64,000 nt of DNA from Brachyhypopomus gauderio (taxonomy: Eukaryota; Chordata; Actinopteri; Gymnotiformes; Hypopomidae). Positions 26,356-37,586 of this stretch are shown piece after piece. Made by a program: the position numbers and the translations under genes. The first letter of the stretch is position 1. Every line of letters begins with the position of its first letter. The stretch covers positions 7,423,375 through 7,487,374 of the forward strand of contig NC_135221.1 of the NCBI RefSeq assembly GCF_052324685.1. Direction: 5' to 3'. Below the pieces are notes generated by a model that was given only the letters and a program-made list of their open reading frames with translations, searched no databases and was not told where the DNA came from.

Positions 26356-28809
26356 ATTATATTCAGCTGAGTAACCAGATCTAGCTAGTGTGGGCTATAC
26401 AGTCTGTTGGATTCCTCTTCAGAAATTCACAGGGCCCTTCCAATCATTGCTATTATGTTATAATAAATAATCTGTCACCAACAAAAAAATTCCAAAATGT
26501 ACCTAAGTTTTATATTTTGAAAGTTAACAGTAGTATATAGCATCCAGAATGCGACAAACACAAACCATATTACAAGGTTACATAAACATATGAAGGTTCC
26601 ACCCTCTTATGAAAGATTCAGACCACAAAGATAGCTCTGGTCGCATACTGGATTATTGGCAGAAGTAGCATGTCATCTGGGTATCTTTTGTGTACTGGAG
26701 ACACATTTATTTTGGTCGTATACTACATATGGCATACTGTTTTGGAGCTCAATCAGTACGCGAGTAGGCAGGCAGTGAGTCTGGATCTAGCCGACAGCCT
26801 TTGAATTAAACATACATTTATAGCTGAGCTAAATTACATCAAATTAGCAAACATTATTATATTATATTGGTATATTCTCATTACATGCAATATTATTGAA
26901 TACAGTGTCAAATGAAAAGATGGACTGTTAATTAAAAATAAGACTTGGCTGGCAAATCTGGAGCAGCATTGAGCCCAATTTTTAAATGATTCTGCAGTAA
27001 AATGCCTGTTCCAAACACTTATATGTGGTGTCACTTCAACCCCATAAAGAAATATGAGCCATTTTGATTTGGTAAAGAGCAACCGTTCTCCCACTTGTCT
27101 CCAAAGAATTAGCATTTGCATGCGTGCACCATCTCTTGAGTAGACCATTGTGGAGGGAATTAAGTGTGCCAGGTTCAACTGATGAATAGACATGAATATG
27201 CAATACAGTCAATTAGTGGTATATAGCTATAATGTCAAAGATAGCACCAAACCAAGTGTAATTCCTGAATTGTAGTTAAGGGGCAAAATACATTTACATT
27301 TTGACGGTTATTTTATACACTCTGCATTGCCCAATAAATGTCGAACAGAAGCAAAAGTACAAACCTCATCACACTGCTAACATTTTGAGTACTGTGCAGG
27401 GCTAAGATAAACGAGCTTAGCTCTGTTCTGATTGGCTGCCCGGCTGTAGGCTAAACAGGTATGTAAATGACCCTATTCTCCTGACATCATAATGGTTTCC
27501 AAACCTGTCTTGGATGGGATGGAGGGGGAATGGAGTATTTGACATACATGAACAATATTTACACAGCATATTATTTATAAATTATTTACTTCAAAAATAA
27601 ATGCAGTTGTCTAAAATGTTTTAATCAACTACAACTCAAGTTTGTTCGCATGTTTTGAGACTACAAAGACTAGAGGTCACATTTCCGCGTGACCATTGTC
27701 CATATAGCTGTACCATGAGTGGCCATTATTTCATTGGAACAGTGAAGCTACAATGCCTTTGTGTACCAGTGGCTCTTATATAGCTTACATTTGATATGTG
27801 TATATCCATTTTATATTCCATAGGTTACCAGAACTCTTCTGTGTTTCTTGTTCTCTGGTAAAATTATAATTGATGGTTTTATTCAATAAAATGAAATGAT
27901 TCAAAATATCAATTCCACTGTTGTTACTGCAGGCCATAGACCCAGGAACCGACAGAAATGAATACATTATTTTGGCTTCTTCGAAATTTGAAATGTGTCC
28001 TCACATGGCACAAAAGCCTGTTGCTGGTTTTATGAGCTAAATAAAACCTAAATCTAGGTTTTAATAGCTAAATACGCCTACTTGTGTGCGCGAGTAAAAT
28101 GTTGACAACGACTTACTGTGAATAATTCATCCACTGTATTAGATGTTATTAACAAATATAGCTTGAACTATCAGCATTGTTTGGACATATGCATGTTCGT
28201 CCGCTGCAGGAAACAAAAAACATTTTCTCAGCAGATTGTTGAAAATCTTTGTTAGCTTTCAGGTCACAAACCTATTTTCTAACTGAACTTCAAGTTTTCT
28301 TTGTAAAATAAAAAAAAATCAAAACATTATTTGTTGCCACGTGTAAACTATTAGACGCTTCTCACTGGTTAAGAAAATAAAGAAATAAATACAATTATTT
28401 AAAACAGAAACAAAGTTAACTTCTGCAAAGAACACGTGGCATTGCCCTGGCACCGTGGGTTCTAACGTTTTCATTGAAGCCCACGTGAAACGCACCGGTC
28501 AGACAGGCCGTCAAGATGCCAATCAAATGCAGGGTGGGCTTTGCTGTTTAAAGAGATATGGATGACCTCAACGTTTCAACTACCCGGTGGGCACATTGTC
28601 TGGATAAGCCATCTACACAAGTCCTGCGACATTTTAACACTTCGACACTTTCTCCCTAGGGTCTACGTCTACCTGAACCTGTGTATTAATAATCAGACAA
28701 CTTTAAGTTTAATACACGAACCGCCAGGCTGGATTTAACCGATCCTAGGAGCTGGTGGAGCGGTGGGACACCGTGGAGGAACGACAGGAGACACCCTGGA
28801 GGTGGGAAA
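26356..28809 (+). other. kcna6 upstream region
   Basis: No coding gene. It holds one copy of a 97-bp dispersed repeat and, close to kcna6, CACGTG-type E-boxes (28434, 28481). A pyrimidine tract plus AG at about 28,648-28,661 could be an acceptor for a leader exon. This is weak evidence for a 5' UTR intron. Confidence 0.4.
27839..27935 (+). repeat. 97-bp dispersed repeat, copy 1
   Basis: Contains TTCTTGTTCTCTGGTAAAAT and ends ACTGCAGGCCA. It is about 95% identical to 33581-33677 in the same orientation. The two copies flank kcna6. The family is not recognised. Confidence 0.85.
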
Positions 28810-30219
28810 ATGACGGTGGTTCACCGTGAGGACTCGGATGAGTCTGTGGGAATTGCCTTGTTCCAGGAAGGCTGCAGTGTGGACATAGCAGAACAGGAGT
28901 GCAGCGAACGGGTCGTTATCAACATCTCGGGCCTGCGCTTCGAGACCCAGATCAAGACCCTCGCGCGCTTCCCGGACACCCTGCTCGGGGACCCGACCAA
29001 GAGAATGCGCTTCTTCGACCGCAAGAGAAACGAGTTCTTCTTTGACAGGAACCGAGCAAGTTTTGATGCCATACTTTATTACTACCAGTCTGGTGGGAGA
29101 CTTTGCAGACCTACGAACGTTCCTGTTGAAATTTTTACGGAGGAAATTAAGTTTTACGAAATCGACGAAAGCGTAATAGACCGTTTCATCGACGACGAGG
29201 GTTTATTCAAGGAGGAGGACCGTCCGATGCCCAGCAGTGACTTCCAGCGTCAGGTGTGGCTGCTGTTTGAGTATCCGGAGAGTTCTGGTCCGGCCAAGGC
29301 GATCGCTGTTATATCAGTGATTGTAGTAGTAATGTCAATAATACTCTTCTGTTTGGAAACTTTACCAGAATTCAAAGAGGACAGAGATGCACTACACAAA
29401 AACCACGCGACCAACGGAACAATTAACGGAGAGAAAACCAACCCGTTTTTAGATCCTTTTTTCTTCGTTGAGACACTTTGCATAACGTGGTTTTGCTTTG
29501 AGTTGCTTGTTAGGTTTTGTTCGTGTCCGAGCAAGTCCGCTTTTTTCAAGGATATTATGAACATCATAGACATAGTAGCGATTTTACCATATTTCATAAC
29601 CCTGTTCTTGGACCTCTCTGAACAGCAAGGGAAAGCGCAACAGGCCACGTCCTTGGCGATACTCAGAGTTATTCGCTTGGTACGTGTATTCCGGATTTTC
29701 AAACTTTCAAGGCACTCCAAAGGTCTCCAAATCTTGGGCCAGACCCTCAATGCCAGTTTGAGAGAACTAGGACTACTGATATTCTTTCTTTTAATAGGCA
29801 TCATTCTCTTCTCTAGCGCGGTTTTCTTTGCTGAATCAGACGACCCGGACTCCGGATTTACGAGCATACCCGCATCTTTTTGGTGGGCTGTGGTAACCAT
29901 GACTACCGTAGGATATGGAGACATCAGTCCCGTCACTGTTGGTGGCAAAATTGTGGGATCCTTGTGCGCAATTGCTGGTGTTCTGACTATAGCTCTGCCG
30001 GTCCCGGTCATCGTGTCAAATTTCAGTTATTTCTATCACAAAGAAAACCGTCAATGTGATCATGCACAGTACACGCACGTTACTTGTGCCCAGCCTTTAT
30101 CTGAAGAAGAAGTTAAACCCGCTCAAAGTGACTCGTGTACGGTTGATGGGGACAGTCATTCGTTATCGGACAGCAATGTTAAATACGAGGAATGTTCTGG
30201 GAAGCTGACAGATGTGTGA
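28810..30219 (+). CDS. kcna6: Kv1.6-like voltage-gated potassium channel (Shaker family), single coding exon
   Basis: 469 aa with no intron in the coding region, as usual for Kv1 genes. T1 tetramerisation domain about 35-130; S1 163-183; S1-S2 loop with an N-glycosylation sequon at N202; S2 216-237; S3 249-266; S4 with charges R286, R289, R292, R295, K298, R301; S5 319-342; selectivity filter TVGYGD 366-371; S6 with the PVP hinge at 397-399; C-terminal PDZ ligand TDV. The C-terminal [10 protein letters not shown] and its position before kcna1 identify it as kcna6 rather than another Kv1. Role: delayed-rectifier K+ current in neurons as homo- or heterotetramers. Odd: about 60 residues shorter than human KCNA6 (short N-terminus and S1-S2 loop); GYGDIS replaces the usual GYGDMY. 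Confidence 0.9.
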   Translation: MTVVHREDSDESVGIALFQEGCSVDIAEQECSERVVINISGLRFETQIKTLARFPDTLLGDPTKRMRFFDRKRNEFFFDRNRASFDAILYYYQSGGRLCRPTNVPVEIFTEEIKFYEIDESVIDRFIDDEGLFKEEDRPMPSSDFQRQVWLLFEYPESSGPAKAIAVISVIVVVMSIILFCLETLPEFKEDRDALHKNHATNGTINGEKTNPFLDPFFFVETLCITWFCFELLVRFCSCPSKSAFFKDIMNIIDIVAILPYFITLFLDLSEQQGKAQQATSLAILRVIRLVRVFRIFKLSRHSKGLQILGQTLNASLRELGLLIFFLLIGIILFSSAVFFAESDDPDSGFTSIPASFWWAVVTMTTVGYGDISPVTVGGKIVGSLCAIAGVLTIALPVPVIVSNFSYFYHKENRQCDHAQYTHVTCAQPLSEEEVKPAQSDSCTVDGDSHSLSDSNVKYEECSGKLTDV

Positions 30220-30268
30220 GATCCTTAAAAGCACTCAGTTAAATGTGCACATTTTTAAGCATGGCAGT

Positions 30269-30274
30269 AATAAA
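30269..30274 (+). terminator. Possible kcna6 polyadenylation signal
   Basis: AATAAA 50 bases after the stop codon. Further AATAAA copies occur at about 30,530-30,555, so the true end is open. Confidence 0.35.
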
Positions 30275-30342
30275 GGGTTCGTTAAAATTTTTTATTTATG
30301 TGTAGAATTGAGGAATTTACGGAACGGATCAAAATCTAGACC

Positions 30343-30397
30343 TACACTAAATCCACACTAAATCCACGCTAAATCCACACTAAATCCACACTAAATC
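30343..30397. repeat. 11-bp tandem repeat, five copies
   Basis: CTAAATCCACA repeated with one G variant, in the kcna6 3' flank. Confidence 0.9.
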
Positions 30398-31861
30398 GGT
30401 GTCATCAGTGTTTTGCTCAACTCAACTCAAGGACCTTTGGCTAAAAGTTTTGTTACTGGAATGAAAATGCAGTAAAGCCGATGTGCTCATGTGACAGAAT
30501 GAACAACGCGAGAAGTTCAGTCCTCCCTCCAAATAAATAAATGAATGAATAAAACTAAATAATATTGTGCGCAATGCGCACTAATGACTTATTTGGTTTA
30601 TATGTTTTTGCATTAACGTATAGTAAATAAGCTAAATTTGACTTTCGTCGGTATATTTTATGTATAGTAGGATTACCGATCAGTCTACAGATTTATGTAA
30701 TTTTTTAATTCCGTTAGCAGTCATAATTTTTCTCGCTAGCATAGAATTCGTCTTAATTCAGAGTCTCTAATTTACATTTACACGTTAAATCTATTTTCTA
30801 AGAAAGCATAGTAAGTACAAATATAAATACATACGATAACTACACTACCTCAGGAATCCCATTTGTATTAAGGTTAAGAAATAAAACTGACTTTTTACTC
30901 CCATTGTCTGCTTGCCGAATTGCATGTTTTGGATTAGCATATTAATCCGCCCTAATTAGCCAATTTGAATCGTTATACATTTCTACTTTCTGATTTGTGT
31001 AAAGAATCATAGGCTCAGCGAGAAGGAAACATTTATCCTTGAGCGCCACCGTGCGGTGCTATATGAGCTGTTTTGAGGCACTATGACCCAAGTCAAAAAT
31101 ATTGTTTGAATGTATGTATTGTGTACGCATATTTTTTATATATATAAATAAATATTGTACTATTTTTATACACGATTTTGTTGATTTAATCACTGTTCAG
31201 GTCACCTGGTCTCAGATTCAAAAATGCATTTCTTAATCTACTTTGTAACGCTATTTTCAGGACATATTTACAGTATCCTATTCGGAAAGCTACAAATGTA
31301 TTGAAATGTTCAAATTAATATGTAAAACTGGGAAAATGCCAACGAGTGGGCATGTTGGTCCCCCAAAAAAGAGGGTTGGTCTAGAAAGTGGGCATGTTGG
31401 AATGAACAGCAGTCCTATCACATCGTCTTTTATAATAAGATGAAAACATTTATCCATGCAGCTGAGAATGAATAATACTCTCCTTCCCAAAACGTGAACA
31501 TATGTCATTAATAATTTACCCTTCGTGAGATCAATGACACAGCCAATAGTACTGATAAATGACCACTACACGTAAACATACTGAGTAAGTCTAGTGACCC
31601 AGCAAAGCTCATAGAGGGGAAGTCATAGAGATGCAGAATGTATGGAGGGCAGGGTGCTCCTACATACCATACTGATTAGATGTGTCAGTTAAGAGCTTAA
31701 AAGCTCACTCCAGCCACTGGATACTGAGAACCATAATGCCTGCAGTTATGTCACCCAAGAGATCCAAACTAGTACATTCCATATTGCTGGCACAACAATG
31801 AACATTTTTCATCTGAATTGCACAGGAATACATATCATATGCCAATTATTGCTGTTGCTCT
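30398..31861. other. kcna6 - kcna1 spacer, part 1
   Basis: AT-rich sequence with no gene recognised. It may include kcna6 3' UTR. Confidence 0.5.
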
Positions 31862-32090
31862 AAGTCTGTGTGCCCTAGCCTAGTCCTGAGGCACTTGAGC
31901 AAGGCACCTTAACCCCAACTGCTCCCTGGGTGGTGGGATTGGGATGCCCACTGCTCTGGGCATGTGTGCACCACAGCCCCCTAATCACTAGTCTGTGTGT
32001 GTGTGTTATCACTGCACAGATGGGTAAATGTGGAGGACAAATTTCGAATGGGGTGAAAATCACAATTGACAACTATGGCACATTTACATT
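31862..32090. repeat. Teleost interspersed repeat fragment (retroelement-like)
   Basis: Contains CACTTGAGCAAGGCACCTTA, then AACTGCTCCCTGGGTGGTG and a TGTGGAGGACAAATTTCGAA end. I recognise this combination from a very common fish interspersed repeat. Class assignment is from memory. Confidence 0.55.
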
Positions 32091-32106
32091 TATTTACATT
32101 TTTTAA

Positions 32107-32612
32107 ATCCAGAGTTTAGCTTACAGTCTGCATCTCAGTCTAAACCTGAATCTGCAGCCCATTCTACACCACAGTCTACACCCTCAGTCTAAACCCGAAT
32201 CTACAGCCCATTCTACACCACAGTTTACACCCCCAGTCTACCCCAATCTACACACTAGTCTACACCCTAGTCTACACCCCAATCTACACCCCAGTCTACA
32301 CCCAATCTACACACCAATCTACACCCCCCTCTACACCCCAATCTACACCACAGTCTACACCTAACAAATACACCAGTCTACCCCCAATCTACACACTAGT
32401 CTACACCCCCATCTACACCCCAATCTACACCCCAGTCTACACCCAATCTACACCCCCCTCTACACCCCAATCTACACCACAGTCTACACCTAACAAATAC
32501 ACCAGTCTACCCCCAATCTACACCACAGTCTACACCCCCATCTACACCCCAGTCTACACCTAATCTACACACCAGTCTACACCCCAATCTACATCCCAGT
32601 CTACACTTGAAT
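32107..32612. repeat. CAGTCTACACCC minisatellite with higher-order duplication
   Basis: About 500 bp of 10-13 bp units (CA(G/A)TCTACAC with 1-5 C). A longer block containing CTAACAAATACACCAGTCTA occurs twice, about 129 bp apart, showing a second level of duplication. Confidence 0.93.
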
Positions 32613-33580
32613 TGGTTAAATAATGCCATCAATAGCAACAGCTTATTATTAAAGTCCAGTGTGTTGACTTAACCCTAAATGGCAATAAAACGCCATGTTT
32701 ATCTGGGTATTCCTGCAGTGATCAGTGTGCTGTACTGTAGTTGCTTGTTTCATAAATGGCTCAACTAAAATTGGTTCAGGTGAAACGTCCGGTATTTCAC
32801 CAAAGATTTACAGGGACAATAACAACAATAACAATGATTTGCTAGGTAATGTACATAAAAACAATCACCAGATGTAATTCACATCATAAAACAGACTGAC
32901 AACATAGAAAAGACCTTTAAGTTATTTAACGCCTGTTTTAAGATACACCGAGACGATAAGCTGAAATAGAGAGGGAAAAAAACTAATGTGGAACGTCATT
33001 ACTTCTGGAACCTATGACACACTGCCACACGTGCCCCATGTTGCTGTCCATGGTGCTATTTCTCCTATTCTAAAAACAGTTGTCAAACATGGCATATTGT
33101 TTTTAATATGCTTTAAATGTATCAACATCTTATGTTTGGGTGAAACTGACATATGCCAGTGCATTAAGTGAAACATAAAATTTTTTAATTGTTGACTTTT
33201 AAATTGGGGAAAATTACTAATAAGCATATTGCCATGGAGTCGGCCTAACCGTTAAACTGAACACCGGCATCAACTGAACGGGTTTTCCCAAAAGAACTAA
33301 AAAACAGTATGGAAATATTGCGAGGTTAGTTAGTGTTTTGTATCATTACATGCAGGAACTAAATGTAAATCAAGACATAATGGTGTTGTAGCTACCACTA
33401 CAAAGGAGAATTCGAGACCTAAACGGATAACGCCACTGTTGTTAGCTTGCTTGCTAAGCAGCGGCTACCAACTTTTATAATGTAATTTTATCTGCAGTAT
33501 AGTTTTATGTAATGTTAACTATTCATCACCTATATTTGGTAAATAAACAGAATGTTGTTATTATAATAAATCTGTCATTC

Positions 33581-33677
33581 CTGTATTTCTTGTTCTCTGG
33601 TAAAATTATAATTGATGGTTTTATTCAATAAAATGAAATGATTTAAAATATCAATTCCACTGTTATTACTGCAGGCC
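33581..33677 (+). repeat. 97-bp dispersed repeat, copy 2
   Basis: Same sequence and orientation as 27839-27935 with a few substitutions. Confidence 0.85.
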
Positions 33678-33704
33678 AGAATAATGATAGGAAGTGTAAT
33701 GAAT

Positions 33705-33790
33705 GCGTTTTTTAATTTAACCTTTAAGAAGGCCAGTCCTTAGGAACAAATTCTTATTTACAGTGGTGGCTGGGTAAGCATCAGAGGCAA
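33705..33790. repeat. Short interspersed repeat fragment
   Basis: The stretch AGGAACAAATTCTTATTTAC followed by GGTGGCTGGG resembles a widespread fish repeat. It is diverged and its ends are unclear. Confidence 0.35.
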
Positions 33791-36084
33791 CGTGTGTTAA
33801 AGGAGTTAATTTACAAAACTACACCAATTACACAAATGCATTGGGTTTTTTGCATAGGAGAAATATGGAACCGGACTAACTAGTCTAGATGAATATATAA
33901 TGTTTATTGAATACTGTTATTGGTAAAGCCATGGTAATCTGCATAGTAATGACACTGCTGTGCTCTGAAGTGGAAAAGCCAAGATAAGGTAGACATAGTG
34001 CCTGTTGAGGCTATGGAAAGTGCCACATGTCATTTGTAGGGTAATTTTCACATGAGGTCTAATACGACTGCGGATTGATGGGTTTCAGTTCTTAATTGTA
34101 CAGGGCTACACAAAATCCCAGACAAATTCCATATATTGATGTTTAGAATTAGGAGTTTGTCCTCTACAGAGGAAAGAAAATGCATTTTGACATTTGTACA
34201 GGCCATGTTGTTTTCAGCACCAACGTGTTAAATTCTGTAAAATTAATAAAAATTTGCAAAAGTTTGCTCTCTGTAGAGGATGTTAATTTGTTGTCACTTA
34301 GAAAATCTGCTGTTGAAAACTTTGCAAAAGACTGTAAATATTCCACCAACATATGCAGGTGAGTTCATATATACTACATATTACCATACACAGTACAATA
34401 GTATAGTGTTTAAGGTGTAAGGGTAAGGTGAGCCAATGGGTAAGTCCACCCATCCCCACCCAACCTTAACCCCACCTGTATCTAGGCAACCATACACAAT
34501 TTGTTTTTTGAGATTGTTTGCCTTTGTCAGGGTTTTTTTTTTTTTTTTTGCCCAGGTTCCTTAATTTCTGTTTATATCAGATTTGATAAAAACTATATGT
34601 GAACAATCATTGTATAAAAAACATCTGAATGAAGTAGCAGTGTAGCTGTGGGTTGCTAGACTGAACCTTTTTGCCAAAATGGGGGCTGTAAAATGTGTCA
34701 GTCTTGGGGGTGAGTTGCACCGTCTGAGCACCACAGCTTTTCCATTAAGTCAGATATTCAGATTTTAGATGCAATGAATAACTGACATTATTTTTAATAT
34801 TTTAGGTTTTTGCATTTGACCAACTGACATGGAACAGCTAATTACAGAAGAAAAACAGACAGGGCCTCCATGTCCCTGGGGAACAACACATCATATTTCC
34901 TTACACGGATTGTTGGAAATTGCTATAATTTTCAATGACTGATTGCTGACATAACCAAGTAGGCCTGCTTTTTGTTAAAGAATTAAGTTAAAATGTTATA
35001 TGCTATTATATCAAACATACAGTTGGGAGTCTACGCTGAAAGTATTGGGGAGGCCACTGATTGACCCGTCTTGCTACAGGCCTATCAGGCCAATTACGGG
35101 TGTGTGAGACAGGCAGGCTGCAGGCAGGAGCTATACCTCAAGGGAGAGAGTATACCTGTGTAGCCCCTTGGTTAACAAAGGTATGTAGTATCATGTTTTC
35201 TTCTTTGTTGGGGGGTAATTATTAATAAAATCATTTGGGATTATAAGTCTACTTAATAGTAAATGTTTTGTCTGATGGCTCAAATTGCCCTATCAGCAGT
35301 CTCGAGGGTTGGGGGGGGGGGGGGGGGGGGGAGACACACCCCTTATTTGGTTATATGAATTAGAAACACTGCTAAGGTTTCAATCGATGTCACACATCCT
35401 GAACTTGTTGTATGCACTAGGTTTATTCCTGTCTTATATTCCCTTGGCTATAGGTCGTACTTAAGTAAATAAACGCTCATCTCCCCCCCCCCCCCCCCCC
35501 TACATCCTAACCTCCCTCACCACTAGCAACGTCTTTAATCAGTGACGGTCAGCGCTTCTGTGCCTGCCACGGACATTTACCGTGATGTGCGCATGAGGAC
35601 GCGGATGGTGGAGTGTTGTGCTAGTTAAGTGTACATACCGTATGCTACATGTCAGTAGCTTAAGGCTACATGCAAGTTTAGCCTAAAGATCCGTGTGCGT
35701 GCTATGAGTCTAAACGTACATGTGTTGGCTACACGTAGGTTACTGCATTAGTTATACCAGATGTTACACAATGACAAGCCTATGCAGGTGTTACAAAACG
35801 GATGTAGATGACATTGGCACATAGCTAAACATACATACACCTTATATAAGATGTGAATTCCATTGTCACCCGACAGCAAATATGTCAAATGGCCTGATGA
35901 AATAGGATTGTTAAGAATTTTTTCAGCTAGTTTTATTATGCCGGGCTTCAACAGGCCATGACATAAAACATTGGTAAGACAACCATGTTTTTGGTATAAT
36001 TGCTGTCGTGCTAGGTAGAGAACAGTTAAAGTGTCTACAATTAGTCCTTAGCGAATCAGACCCTGCACCAGTGTTAGCATACAA

Positions 36085-36090
<6 letters not shown>
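33791..36090. other. kcna6 - kcna1 spacer, part 2, with poly-G and poly-C runs
   Basis: No gene recognised. A 21-base G run lies at 35311-35331 and an 18-base C run at 35483-35500, 152 bases apart, on otherwise ordinary sequence. Confidence 0.6.

Positions 36091-36134
<44 letters not shown>
36091..36134. repeat. (CT)n microsatellite
   Basis: CT repeats followed by TTTTGCAG at 36135-36142. This resembles a 3' splice site and could mark an alternative leader exon of kcna1. Confidence 0.9.
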
Positions 36135-36137
<3 letters not shown>

Positions 36138-36169
36138 GCAGCGTGGAAAGCACTTGTGGCAATCTGCGT

Positions 36170-36925
36170 TAGTAGAGCCGATCTGCATTGCGTCGAACCC
36201 CTCCCCCAGCCATCCTGTCGCTCGCGCGCCCCCCGCGCGCTCTGCCTTTCTCCCGCGTGCAACTCAGTGCAACAATATGCTGGCTATTATTAAGAAATTA
36301 TTCTCTATATCCTTATTGATTTCGCTCCTTAATCCCCGTGCACATCCATTCCCATATCAGCGTGTCCAGATAAAACAGACCTTTCGTCATCGTTTATACT
36401 CGTATGAGTGAATTTTTTTTGCTGATGCAGTAATGTCTGGAAATGGCATGGGCTCGCGTGCCCCTTAATGTATCTGCCCCCGAGCTGCAGCAGCACAATT
36501 TCTCATACGGTATAAACCATTCACACCGATGTGCCGCCGCACGCGCAGGGGAGGAGGACGTTGCGGCTTCAGGTTTTTTTTTCTTCATCTTTTAGCACTT
36601 TTTTTGTTCGCTTTCTATGAATTGAAATCCATTCTGCGGTATCTTCTGCCGCACGTGGAAACATTTTAAACATTTGATTTTTTTAGAGTAATAAAGTAAC
36701 GGAACACGTTTGCTTTTCAAGCAACAAGATCGGATATGGTCTTTTGTTCCCTAAGACGGGCATGACCAACTTCAGCTTTTAAGGACTATAAGGAAAACGG
36801 CTCGTCCGTAATGAGATGCGAAGTGTTAATTAATGCATACAAACCAAAGGCGCTATTACTGACAGCTGATGATACCGCGCGCGGACAAGACGCATTCCAC
36901 CAGTATTCCTTCTGATCAGCGCGAG
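36170..36925 (+). promoter_or_regulatory. Likely kcna1 promoter / 5' leader exon region
   Basis: CpG-rich block at about 36,174-36,265 (GTCGCTCGCGCGCC, CCCGCGCGCTC) in an AT-rich neighbourhood, followed by further CpG at 36,530-36,560 and 36,870-36,925. It ends at a strong donor, GCGCGAG before GTAAGAAC at 36926. This fits a non-coding first exon, as mammalian KCNA1 has. The start site cannot be placed. Confidence 0.45.
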
Positions 36926-37198
36926 GTAAGAACAAGATTAGCATTTGTGACCTTAAGCCGCTTTTAAATATCGGTTATAATACTGGTGGTGGTGTTTATC
37001 TTCGTACTTTCTGTAGTTAGTCTGTTTCTTCGTTCCTAAGTTCGTTTCGGTCTTGAACAATGAGAGTGGATTAAGCCTGAAAAGTAATCTGTGACAGTCC
37101 CGTTACATTTTCACTGTGAAAACTATAGCACAGTCCTTTGGAATCTAGTAATTTAATGCAATAAATTGCGGCAAATAATACATGTGTAACAAATAAAT

Positions 37199-37246
<48 letters not shown>

Positions 37247-37384
37247 CGTACATACATATACATACATACATACATACATACGTACATGCATACAGATACA
37301 TAGATAGACAGAGTGAAATTGCTGAGGTGGCAGATATCTCCGCTGTTCGATCCGTTTTTTTCCTCCTCTCTGACTGGGTGACAG
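36926..37384 (+). other. Putative kcna1 leader intron
   Basis: GTAAGA donor at 36926; acceptor ACAG (AG at 37383-37384) after a TTTTTTTCCTCCTCTCT tract. The coding exon would then begin at 37385, with about 200 bases of leader before the ATG at 37587. Inferred from splice signals and from the two-exon layout of mammalian KCNA1. Confidence 0.45.
37199..37312. repeat. (GATA)n then (CATA)n microsatellite
   Basis: About 12 GATA units, then CATACATA/CGTACATG units, inside the putative kcna1 leader intron. Confidence 0.95.
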
Positions 37385-37586
37385 AGGCAGCAGTAACGGA
37401 TGCAGTGGTACAGAGCAATGGAGCCGCAGAGGAGCCACACTGAGGAGAAGTGAGTTCACCCCAAACCGGGGAACTAGCCAGCAGGACAAGGAGACCCAGC
37501 TGAGGAGGAATTCAAGCAAGAGGGACTATATGTTTGCACCATCGCACTGACTGCAGTCCTGCAGTGCTTTGACTCGGACTTGCAGG

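Noticed and set aside
24802..26363. Three-base (TWA) or eight-base target duplication around the 51-bp-TIR element
   Set aside because: Left flank AGCTAAC and right flank ATTATAT do not match in direct orientation.
29250..30011. 253-codon minus-strand frame inside kcna6, and similar antisense frames inside kcna1
   Set aside because: Shadows of the conserved coding strand; no independent evidence.
34205..34225. RE1/NRSF silencer site near TTTTCAGCACCAACG, also near 62475
   Set aside because: Only the left half-site matches; the right half is absent.
37569..37586. Earlier kcna1 start six codons upstream
   Set aside because: That codon is TTG, not ATG; the family start MTVVAG begins at 37587.
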